Assembly (NCBI GenBank): GCA_009746045.1
Contig: RPFO01002027.1
Coordinates: 1 to 43,102, forward strand
DNA from: Mesostigma viride
Lineage: Eukaryota; Streptophyta; Mesostigmatophyceae; Mesostigmatales; Mesostigmataceae
Direction of reading: 5' to 3'
Length of the DNA: 43,102 nucleotides
This document shows, piece after piece, positions 12,353 through 23,430 of the stretch (positions are counted from its first letter, which is position 1; each line of letters begins with the position of its first letter). The notes below the pieces were generated by a model that was not told the origin of the DNA, ran no database searches, and saw nothing but the letters and a program-made list of their open reading frames with translations. A program made the translations under genes and the position numbers.

Positions 12353-15248
12353 ATGGCTACTGCCGACGATGCAAATTTGGACGATGCTACTAGCTGTGAG
12401 GCTGGCATGGCAGAGTGCCATGCAGCCGCAGCAAATGGCAATGACCCAAAGTTTCTCAAGGGTGCAACGTGTGAATGCTCCGGAAAGTGTGGGAGAAAGG
12501 CGCATGCTGCATGCACGTTTTTGCTGTCACCAAACCCTACCGGTACTAACAGCAGTGGACAGACGGTTTGGAAATGTGTGCAGTGCACGGTGCCCGATGC
12601 TCAGTTACCAGGAGATGCCCCAGACGATGCCATGGCTGCCTTTGCTAACAGGTTTAGGCTGCGTCCCAACGACCCCACCTCACGGCAGCTAGAGGTGGAT
12701 TTCGGAGCAGGGTCCTCACCAGGAATCACGCATCCGGTAACGGCTGCGACATCTGGGGTCACACAGGAAACGCCGCAGAGCCACTTGCCGGAAATCTCAG
12801 GGCTGGCAAACGGCGATGTGCAGCCGTCCGGTGAAGTGCTGCAAACGACGCTGAGCAACGCGACGGCGGAAGGAGTTCCTATCACTGTAGGAGTTCCTGT
12901 TGAAACTCCTTCGGTTTCTCAGAGTGAGGGCACCTCGCCAGTCGAGTTTGCTCCTGGCGGCTCGTTATACCAGGTGTGTTTGAAGGAAAACTGTTTCTGT
13001 GCAGACATGTATTTGGATTTGCTTGGTTGACAATGCTATAGACTGTGTGTACAGTAGTGCTCTACACTGTGTGTATATAAAACCCTGCACGGCTTGGCAC
13101 TATAAAATATAAAATTTCACTCGTGGGGGGTTGCAAAGCGGTAGGGCTGCGGGCTATATTCCCTCGCGGGGGCGTGCAAACTCAGGCATAGCGTATAGGG
13201 CGCGTGAAAACGGCGAAGGCTCCGCTACGCCCGCCCAAAGGCGGCGGGCTCCGCTTTGCCTTTGCCGTTTTCACGCGCCCTATACGCTATGCCTGAGTTT
13301 GCACGCCCCCGCGAGGGAATCTGTTTCTCTTGGTAGGAAGGCACTCCAATTGAACTTAGCTTCAGTCACCTAGACTATGGCTTGCTTGTTGGTTGTGATT
13401 CAACGGGAATGGTAGCTGACTAGTGCTTGCGTTTTTATGTAAATTGTGCACATTGCTTGTCTTCCCATACCGCGACTTGTGCAGGGAACGGTCTCCTGGA
13501 CAAATGCTGCTGGACAATTTTGTCAAGTCAGTGTGGGTGACGTGGTCGCCCCACACAGCTACGTGTCAGACCAAGCGTGCTGCGTGGTTATTGTGCACCC
13601 AAATGCCGGTTTCGTGCTGGCACCTACAAACTGCAGGGTCGGGCCCGACAATCGATCATGCAGTCGGGTGCGTCAGCATTGTGACGAGAATACGCTGCGA
13701 CTTTGGCATGAATTCTATTACCTGCGCTGCACCGCCACTGATGAGCCTCCATGCACACCATTCGTGAGGCGCGGGAGCAAATCAGTCATGAAGGTTACCG
13801 GTGGGCTCCAAGTCTTGTCGGTCCAGCAGTGCCACAACGCACTGCACAATCTCACCGCAACAGCGGCTTTGGCCCATGCGGTGAGCTCCATTACCCCTGG
13901 CCAACCAACTCCAGCGATCACGGCCATGCCGGCCACAGAAACAGAGAGCCAGCGAACCAAGGTCATCGAACCGAGTGCGCCCACGGCAGAGCCTACGGCA
14001 GCGACCCGGACCAGGGCTGGAGCCGCGCCCAAGGCAGCGGCAACCACGGCAGCGGGATCCAAGGGAGCCGGGTCCAAAGCTGCACCCGCGCCCAAGGCAG
14101 CGGCAAGCACGGCAACAAGACAAAAGAGGAAGGTGGCACCTTCTGCTGACAAGGAAAACATTCCACCAACATCCAATTGCCAAGCTAAGGGCGTATCCAG
14201 GGCAGCTAAAGGCAGGGTTGCTGTGGTGTCTGTGGATGACGATGAGGATTGGATTGGTCATGGTGCGGACATGATGATTACAGACACCGACGATGAAACC
14301 ATGCTTGCACACCAGGAAGCACAGCGACTGGCGACCAGGCAAAGCGTGCAGCGCGCATCTGACAACAAGCTGCAGCAGTACACTAAGGAGCTGGGAAATG
14401 CAGCTGGAGAGCGGCGCAAGATGGAGGAAGAGCGGCGCAAGATGGAGGAAGAGCGGCGCAAGTTGGAGCAAGAGCGGCGCAAGTTGGAGGAAGAGGTGGC
14501 GCAGCTACGTAAGCGCGGGGAGGAGTCGCAGCAGCCGCAGTCGCTGTCGTGGCAGCAGCCGCAGTCGCTGCCGTCGCAGCAGCCGCAGTCGCTGCCGTCG
14601 CACCAGCCGCAGTCGCTGCCGTCGCAGCAGCCGCAGTCGCTGCCGTCACTGCCGTGGCCACTGCTGCAACGGCAGCAGCCTCTGCCGCCACCACCATCAC
14701 CACAGCCATCGCAAACAAGTCAGCCGATCCTGCAGCAGCTGTTGGACATGTTGGAGTCGCAGCCGCACTTGCAGCCGGTGCCATCCCCGCCGCCACCGCC
14801 TCCGCCACAGCAGCCACAACCGCAGCTGCAGCCGCAAACGAGGTTGCAGTTTTTGCACCAGATGTGGCATCTAGTGGAGCAGCAGCCGCGGGAGCAGCAG
14901 CAGCAGTTCCTGCAGCAGATGTTGCAGCCTGTTCAGCCGCAGTTGCAGCGAAACTATGGGTTGCTGGGCATCGGCATGGGCGATACATCAGCAGTCAGAA
15001 GCATGAGCGACCGCGGTGTTCTCAACCATTCAGGCATGGCAGCTGACCATGGTGTACAGCTAGCCATGCACCGGCTGGCAGACACGATGGATCGCTTTGC
15101 ATGCCTCCTAGTACCTAACAGCCGTACTGAGTCCCATGGCGCTCTGCCACTGTCGGCGTACCATGGCAATGCCAGCGCGGGGCGCGGGTTGCCGTACCAG
15201 CTCAACGGCAGCATCTATGGGCAACCTAGCGGGTGTCACATGCAATAG
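12353..15248 (+). CDS. Spliced PHD-like zinc-finger, coiled-coil, Gln/Pro-rich protein
   Basis: Two exons (12353-12973 and 13485-15248) give about 794 codons. ATG 12353 is the first methionine in a frame that stays open to the donor CAG|GTGTGT. The acceptor TTGTGCAG restores the frame in phase 0. Residues 15-78 hold Cys15, Cys22, Cys40, Cys42, Cys46, His51, Cys54, Cys75 and Cys78, with Trp73 two residues before the last Cys pair. The C-x3-C-x4-H-x2-C ... W-x-C-x2-C half matches a PHD finger; the first ligand pair is atypical. Exon 2 opens with a Cys-rich beta-like segment (about 208-330). It continues with an Ala/Thr/Lys linker with a possible nuclear signal RQKRK (about 419), an acidic patch VDDDEDW, a coiled coil of repeated ERRKMEE heptads (about 509-553), a Gln/Pro-rich region with QQPQSLPS repeats (about 554-696), and a C-terminal segment containing LADTMDRFACLL. 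A nuclear chromatin- or DNA-associated role is inferred; no transposase catalytic triad was identified. Confidence 0.68.
12974..13484 (+). other. Predicted 511-bp intron
   Basis: The donor CAG|GTGTGTTT follows codon 207 and the acceptor TTGTGCAG|GG precedes the second exon; the intron is phase 0. Reading through would stop at TGA 13028. The second exon's open frame has no ATG before about 13788, which argues for splicing. TATA-like strings (TGTATATAAAA near 13073 and ACTATAAAATATAAAA near 13101) leave open an alternative internal promoter. The intron contains the long hairpin at 13158-13320. Confidence 0.65.
13158..13320. repeat. Long hairpin inside the intron
   Basis: Arms of 57 bp (13158-13214 and 13264-13320) are perfectly complementary. 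The stem continues inward through one G-T wobble and five more pairs (13216-13220 with 13258-13262). The 37-nt loop holds a further GCCCGCC/GGCGGGC stem. The arms begin ATTCCCTCGCGGGGGCGTGC. It could be a nested foldback MITE or a double-stranded RNA or small-RNA precursor in the intron; no clear target duplication flanks it. Confidence 0.88.
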
Positions 15249-15660
15249 TAGGTGCTGCCATCCTTTTGTTAGTGGCTGACCAGTGACCAAGGTGTAGTGA
15301 CCTATCGGTGGAGACAACTTTCTTGCCAATGTGGCTGGCTTTTAGTGGCTACCTTGGACATTATTAGCAGGATGACAAGGTATTGGGCTTGCGAAAAATG
15401 TGATGGCCAAGAGAGTCAGCATGTAAGCTGGCTGCCATTTCGTCTTGACAGTGCCCAGCTGCACTTGACATCATAAAGGTTCTTGTGCTGGGTCCCTCAT
15501 GCAATATACTTGGACTGCAGCTCCTTGATCAGTAGTTGTTGTGACTTCAAACTGCATTGGCATGGTCATAACACAGGCAAGTAGGCGCAAGAAGCACACA
15601 CACACATCATTGATGAAAATCACGCGCATTGTAATATGGCATGGGATGTGCCAGGGCACT
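15249..15660. other. 3' region of the plus-strand transposon gene
   Basis: There is no further coding sequence. A TGTAA at 15422, the polyadenylation signal known in green algae, lies about 175 nt after the stop codon. It is only a candidate because the organism is not identified and the motif is short. Confidence 0.35.
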
Positions 15661-15910
15661 TAATTGGTGCATGGGGCATGGAGCATGGAGCAATCAGGCC
15701 ATATGGCCGGGCATGGGGGGCTTGGTTTTGGGCACATGGGGCATGGGGCATGGGGCATGGGGCATGGGGTATGGGGGAATGGGAGCAACGATGTTTGACA
15801 GTTGGCTTGCGGTTCGTGGCATGTGTGGCATGGAGCATCGACCATGCAGTAGAAGGGCATGGGGCATGGGGCATGATGGGGCATGAGCCATGGGGCATGG
15901 GGCATATTAG
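15661..15910. repeat. Heptamer repeats of CATGGGG type
   Basis: Patches of a 7-bp unit (GCATGGG/CATGGGG) are densest at 15733-15780 and 15857-15905, with degenerate copies between. Frames on both strands read as Met/His/Gly/Trp or Pro/His/Met/Cys repeats and are not taken as genes. Together with the GCAGCGG array near the other end, both flanks of the element carry a G-rich heptamer repeat. Confidence 0.85.
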
Positions 15911-16010
15911 AGCATCACTAGGGCACAGTTCCAGGGCATGTGGCAGGTGGTTTAGGTGGCCAAAAGCATGGGAAATGTCGCATCTTGATAAATTTTTAAT
16001 AAACGGTTCA

Positions 16011-16040
16011 GATTTTAACATACTAAAAAAAACCAGCCCC
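16011..16040 (-). repeat. Right terminal inverted repeat of the 6.3-kb element
   Basis: GATTTTAACATACT, eight A and CCAGCCCC form the exact reverse complement of 9716-9745. Satellite sequence resumes at once with AGCCATGATGACACC. Confidence 0.92.
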
Positions 16041-19000
16041 AGCCATGATGACACCATGGGAGCCTGAATCCTCCTCATTAATTACATACATGCCATCCAT
16101 GTACGTACACGGGCCATGATGACACCATGGGAGCCTGAATCCTCCTCATTTACTATTCCTTGACATCCATGTACGTAGACGGGCCATGATGACACCATGG
16201 GAGCCTGAATCCTCATCATTTTTTTTTCTTTGACATCCATGTACATACGTAGGCCAGCCATGATGACACCAATGGAGCCTGAATCCTCATCATTAATTAC
16301 ATACATAAATGCCATGATCATCAATGACCCCATGGGAGCCTGAATCCTCATCATTAAATACATAAATGCCACGGTCCATGTACGTAGACGGGCCATGATG
16401 ACACCAATGGAGCCTGAATCCTCATCATTAATTACATAAATGCCAACCATGTACATACACGGGCAATGATGACACCATGGGAGCCTGAATCCTCATCATT
16501 AATTACATAAATGCCAACCATGTACGTAGGCCAGCCATGATGACACTATGGGAGCCTGAATCCTCATCATTAATTTCATACATGCCAACAACACGTAGAC
16601 GGGCCATAATGACACCACGGGAGCCTGAATCCTCATCATTTTTTTTTCTTTGACATCCATGTACGTAGGCCAGCCATGATGACACCATGGGAGCCTGAAT
16701 CCTCATCATTTTTTTTCTGAGACATCCATGTACGTAGGCCAGCCATGATGACACCATGGGAGCCTGAATCCTCATCATTAAATACATACATGCCATCCAT
16801 GTACGTAGACAGGCCATGATGACACCATGGGAGCCTGAATCCTCATCATTTACTATTCCTTGACATCCATGTACGTAGACGGGCCATGATGACACCATGG
16901 GAGCCTGAATCCTCATCATTTTTTTTTCTTTGACATCCATGTACATACGTAGGCCAGCCATGATGACACCAATGGAGCCTGAATTCTCATCATTAATTAC
17001 ATACATGCCATCCATGTACGTAGACAGGCCATGACATCTGACACCATGGGAGCCTGAATCCTCATCATTTACTATTCCTTGACATCCATGTACGTAGACG
17101 GGCCATGATGACACCATGGGAGCCTGAATCCTCATCATTTTTTTTTCTTTGACATCCATGTACATACGTAGGCCAGCCATGATGACACCAATGGAGCCTG
17201 AATCCTCATCATTAATTACATACATAAATGCCAACCATGTACATACACGGGCAATGATGACACCAATGGAGCCTGAATCCTCATCATTAATTACATAAAT
17301 GGCAACCATGTACATACACGGGCAATGATGACACCATGGGAGCCTGAATCCTCATCATTTTTTTTTTCTTTGACATCCATGTACATACGTAGGCCAGCCA
17401 TGATGACACCAATGGAGCCTGAATCCTCATCATTAATTACATACATGCCATCCATGTACGTAGACAAGCCATGATGACCCCATGGGAGCCTGAATCCTCA
17501 TCATTAATTACATACATGCCATCCATGTACGTAGACAGGCCATGATGACACCATGGGAGCCTGAATCCTCATCATTTACTATTCCTTGACATCCATGTAC
17601 GTAGGCCAGCCATGGAGACACCATGGGAGCCTGAATCCTCCTCATTAATTACATAAATGCCAACCATGTACGTAGACAAGCCATGATGACCCCATGGGAG
17701 CCTGAATCCTCATCATTAATTACATAAATGCCATCCATGTACGTAGACGGGCCATGATGACACCATGGGAGCCTGAATCCTCATCATTTACTATTCCTTG
17801 ACATCCATGTACGTAGGCCAGCCATGGAGACACCATGGGAGCCTGAATCCTCCTCATTAATTACATAAATGCCAACCATGTACGTAGACAAGCCATGATG
17901 ACCCCATGGGAGCCTGAATCCTCATCATTAATTACATAAATGCCATCCATGTAAGTAGACGGGCCATGATGACACCATGGGAGCCTGAATCCTCCTCATT
18001 AATTACATAAATGCCAACCATGTACGTAGACAAGCCATGATGACACCATGGGAGCCTGAATCCTCATCATTAATTACATAAATGCCATCCATGTACGTAG
18101 ACGGGCCATGATGACACCATGGGAGCCTGAATCCTCATCATTAATTACATAAATGCCATTCATGTACGTAGGCCAGCCATGGAGACACCATGGGAGCCTG
18201 AATCCTCATCATTAATTACATACATGCCAACAATGTAGGTAGACAAGCCATGATGACACCATGGGAGCCTGAATCCTCATCATTTATTTTATGAGACATC
18301 CATGTACGTAGGCCAGCCATGATGACACCATGGGAGCCTGAATCCTCATCATTTCTTTTTCTTTGACATCCATGTACGTAGGCCAGCCATGATGACACCA
18401 TGGGAGCCTGAATCCTCCTCATTAATTACATACATGCCATCCATGTACGTACACGGGCCATGATGACACCATGGGAGCCTGAATCCTCATCATTTACTAT
18501 TCCTTGACATCCATGTACGTAGGCCAGCCATGGAGACACCATGGGAGCCTGAATCCTCATCATTAATTACATAAATGCCAACCATGTACGTAGACAAGCC
18601 ATGATGACACCATGGGAGCCTGAATCCTCCTCATTAATTACATAAATGCCAACCATGTACGTAGACAAGCCATGATGACACCATGGGAGCCTGAATCCTC
18701 ATCATTAATTACATACATGCCATCCATGTACGTAGACAGGCCATGATGACACCATGGGAGCCTGAATCCTCATCATTTACTATTCCTTGACATCCATGTA
18801 CGTAGGCCAGCCATGGAGACACCATGGGAGCCTGAATCCTCCTCATTAATTACATAAATGCCAACCATGTACGTAGACAAGCCATGATGACCCCATGGGA
18901 GCCTGAATCCTCATCATTAATTACATAAATGCCATCCATGTACGTAGACGGGCCATGATGACACCATGGGAGCCTGAATCCTCATCATTTACTATTCCTT

Positions 19001-22000
19001 GACATCCATGTACGTAGGCCAGCCATGGAGACACCATGGGAGCCTGAATCCTCCTCATTAATTACATAAATGCCAACCATGTACGTAGACAAGCCATGAT
19101 GACCCCATGGGAGCCTGAATCCTCATCATTAATTACATAAATGCCATCCATGTAAGTAGACGGGCCATGATGACACCATGGGAGCCTGAATCCTCCTCAT
19201 TAATTACATAAATGCCAACCATGTACGTAGACAAGCCATGATGACACCATGGGAGCCTGAATCCTCATCATTAATTACATAAATGCCATCCATGTACGTA
19301 GACGGGCCATGATGACACCATGGGAGCCTGAATCCTCATCATTAATTACATAAATGCCATTCATGTACGTAGGCCAGCCATGGAGACACCATGGGAGCCT
19401 GAATCCTCATCATTAATTACATACATGCCAACAATGTAGGTAGACAAGCCATGATGACACCATGGGAGCCTGAATCCTCATCATTTATTTTATGAGACAT
19501 CCATGTACGTAGGCCAGCCATGATGACACCATGGGAGCCTGAATCCTCATCATTTCTTTTTCTTTGACATCCATGTACGTAGGCCAGCCATGATGACACC
19601 ATGGGAGCCTGAATCCTCCTCATTAATTACATACATGCCATCCATGTACGTACACGGGCCATGATGACACCATGGGAGCCTGAATCCTCATCATTTACTA
19701 TTCCTTGACATCCATGTACGTAGGCCAGCCATGGAGACACCATGGGAGCCTGAATCCTCATCATTAATTACATAAATGCCAACCATGTACGTAGACAAGC
19801 CATGATGACACCATGGGAGCCTGAATCCTCCTCATTAATTACATAAATGCCAACCATGTACGTAGACAAGCCATGATGACACCATGGGAGCCTGAATCCT
19901 CATCATTAATTACATACATGCCATCCATGTACGTAGACAGGCCATGATGACACCATGGGAGCCTGAATCCTCATCATTTACTATTCCTTGACATCCATGT
20001 ACGTAGGCCAGCCATGGAGACACCATGGGAGCCTGAATCCTCCTCATTAATTACATAAATGCCAACCATGTACGTAGACAAGCCATGATGACACCATGGG
20101 AGCCTGAATCCTCATCATTAATTACATAAATGCCATCCATGTACGTAGACGGGCCATGATGACACCATGGGAGCCTGAATCCTTATCATTTACTATTCCT
20201 TGACATCCATGTACGTAGGCCAGCCATGGAGACACCATGGGAGCCTGAATCCTCATCATTAATTACATAAATGCCAACCATGTACGTAGACAAGCCATGA
20301 TGACACCATGGGAGCCTGAATCCTCCTCATTAATTACATAAATGCCAACCATGTACGTAGACAAGCCATGATGACACCATGGGAGCCTGAATCCTCATCA
20401 TTAATTACATACATGCCATCCATGTACGTAGACAGGCCATGATGACACCATGGGAGCCTGAATCCTCATCATTTACTATTCCTTGACATCCATGTACGTA
20501 GGCCAGCCATGGAGACACCATGGGAGCCTGAATCCTCCTCATTAATTACATAAATGCCAACCATGTACGTAGACAAGCCATGATGACACCATGGGAGCCT
20601 GAATCCTCATCATTTACTATTCCTTGACATCCATGTACGTAGGCCAGCCATGATGACACCAATGGAGCCTGAATCCTCCTCGTTAATTACATAAATGCCA
20701 ACCATGTACGTAGACAAGCCATGATGACCCCATGGGAGCCTGAATCCTCATCATTTACTATTCCTTGACATCCATGTACGTAGACGGGCCATGATGACAC
20801 CATGGGAGCCTGAATCCTCATCATTTACTATTCCTTGACATCCATGTACGTAGGCCAGCCATGATGACACCAATGGAGCCTGAATCCTCTTCATTTTCTT
20901 AATGAGAGGATTCAGGTGACATAAATGCCAACCATGTAGGTAGACAAGCCATGATGACACCATGGGAGCCTGAATCCTCATCATTTACTATTCCTTGACA
21001 TCCATGTACGTAGGCCAGCCATGGAGACACCATGGGAGCCTGAATCCTCCTCATTAATTACATAAATGCCAACCATGTACGTAGACAAGCCATGATGACC
21101 CCATGGGAGCCTGAATCCTCATCATTAATTACATAAATGCCATCCATGTAAGTAGACGGGCCATGATGACACCATGGGAGCCTGAATCCTCCTCATTAAT
21201 TACATAAATGCCAACCATGTACGTAGACAAGCCATGATGACACCATGGGAGCCTGAATCCTCATCATTAATTACATAAATGCCATCCATGTACGTAGACG
21301 GGCCATGATGACACCATGGGAGCCTGAATCCTCATCATTAATTACATAAATGCCATTCATGTACGTAGGCCAGCCATGGAGACACCATGGGAGCCTGAAT
21401 CCTCATCATTAATTACATACATGCCAACAATGTAGGTAGACAAGCCATGATGACACCATGGGAGCCTGAATCCTCATCATTAATTACATACATCCATGTA
21501 CGTAGACAGCCATGATGACACCATGGGAGCCTGAATCCTCATCATTCTCATTTTCCTTGACATCCATGTACGTAGGCCAGCCATGAGACACCATGGGAGC
21601 CTGAATCCTCCTCATTAATTACATAAATGCCAACCATGTACGTAGACAAGCCATGATGACACCATGGGAGCCTGAATCCTCATCATTAATTACATAAATG
21701 CCATCCATGTACGTAGACGGGCCATGATGACACCATGGGAGCCTGAATCCTTATCATTTACTATTCCTTGACATCCATGTACGTAGGCCAGCCATGGAGA
21801 CACCATGGGAGCCTGAATCCTCATCATTAATTACATAAATGCCAACCATGTACGTAGACAAGCCATGATGACACCATGGGAGCCTGAATCCTCCTCATTA
21901 ATTACATAAATGCCAACCATGTACGTAGACAAGCCATGATGACACCATGGGAGCCTGAATCCTCATCATTAATTACATACATGCCATCCATGTACGTAGA

Positions 22001-23430
22001 CAGGCCATGATGACACCATGGGAGCCTGAATCCTCATCATTTACTATTCCTTGACATCCATGTACGTAGGCCAGCCATGGAGACACCATGGGAGCCTGAA
22101 TCCTCCTCATTAATTACATAAATGCCAACCATGTACGTAGACAAGCCATGATGACACCATGGGAGCCTGAATCCTCATCATTTACTATTCCTTGACATCC
22201 ATGTACGTAGGCCAGCCATGATGACACCAATGGAGCCTGAATCCTCCTCGTTAATTACATAAATGCCAACCATGTACGTAGACAAGCCATGATGACCCCA
22301 TGGGAGCCTGAATCCTCATCATTTACTATTCCTTGACATCCATGTACGTAGACGGGCCATGATGACACCATGGGAGCCTGAATCCTCATCATTTACTATT
22401 CCTTGACATCCATGTACGTAGGCCAGCCATGATGACACCAATGGAGCCTGAATCCTCTTCATTTTCTTAATGAGAGGATTCAGGTGACATAAATGCCAAC
22501 CATGTAGGTAGACAAGCCATGATGACACCATGGGAGCCTGAATCCTCATCATTTACTATTCCTTGACATCCATGTACGTAGGCCAGCCATGGAGACACCA
22601 TGGGAGCCTGAATCCTCCTCATTAATTACATAAATGCCAACCATGTACGTAGACAAGCCATGATGACCCCATGGGAGCCTGAATCCTCATCATTAATTAC
22701 ATAAATGCCATCCATGTAAGTAGACGGGCCATGATGACACCATGGGAGCCTGAATCCTCCTCATTAATTACATAAATGCCAACCATGTACGTAGACAAGC
22801 CATGATGACACCATGGGAGCCTGAATCCTCATCATTAATTACATAAATGCCATCCATGTACGTAGACGGGCCATGATGACACCATGGGAGCCTGAATCCT
22901 CATCATTAATTACATAAATGCCATTCATGTACGTAGGCCAGCCATGGAGACACCATGGGAGCCTGAATCCTCATCATTAATTACATACATGCCAACAATG
23001 TAGGTAGACAAGCCATGATGACACCATGGGAGCCTGAATCCTCATCATTTATTTTATGAGACATCCATGTACGTAGGCCAGCCATGATGACACCATGGGA
23101 GCCTGAATCCTCATCATTTCTTTTTCTTTGACATCCATGTACGTAGGCCAGCCATGATGACACCATGGGAGCCTGAATCCTCCTCATTAATTACATACAT
23201 GCCATCCATGTACGTACACGGGCCATGATGACACCATGGGAGCCTGAATCCTCCTCATTTACTATTCCTTGACATCCATGTACGTAGGCCAGCCATGGAG
23301 ACACCATGGGAGCCTGAATCCTCATCATTAATTACATAAATGCCAACCATGTACGTAGGCCAGCCATGATGACACCATGGGAGCCTGAATCCTCATCATT
23401 TCTTTTTCTTTGACATCCATGTACGTAGGC
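16040..23430. repeat. Satellite higher-order repeat copy B (7391 bp)
   Basis: This is a complete unit of about 71-bp monomers. Its start (CAGCCATGATGACACC then CCTCCTCATTAATTACATACATG) recurs at 23431, 7391 bp later, and at 2321, 29886 and 33359. Monomer subtypes and the palindromic variants at 20879 and 22447 keep their order relative to copy A. Minus-strand frames up to 270 codons (16503-17315) are by-products of a stop-poor monomer. No gene is seen. Confidence 0.93.

Larger units (their letters stand above)
9717..16039. mobile_element. 6.3-kb DNA transposon with terminal inverted repeats
   Basis: The ends are a perfect 30-bp inverted pair (9716-9745 and 16011-16040) beginning GGGGCTGG with a T8 tract. 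The left flank reads GTAGGCCAG and the right flank CAGCCATGATG. The uninterrupted satellite at 2321, 23431 and 33359 reads GTAGGCCAGCCATGATG. This gives a CAG duplication of 3 bp, or CCAG (4 bp) if the last C is assigned to the target. The interior is unrelated to the satellite and contains a divergent gene pair, a central palindromic array and two heptamer arrays. GG-starting ends and a 3-bp duplication recall PIF/Harbinger-like elements, but the usual TA-centred target is absent and no DDE transposase was recognised, so no superfamily is assigned. Confidence 0.88.

Noticed and set aside
13782-14988. Minus-strand and alternative plus-strand frames over the coiled-coil/Gln-rich exon (Ala/Val- or Cys/Ser/Arg-rich)
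   Set aside because: They are shadows of the repetitive CAG/CCG-rich codons of the plus-strand exon 13485-15248.
15620-16078. Frames over the CATGGGG repeats and right transposon end
   Set aside because: They consist of heptamer translation and cross the transposon-satellite junction.
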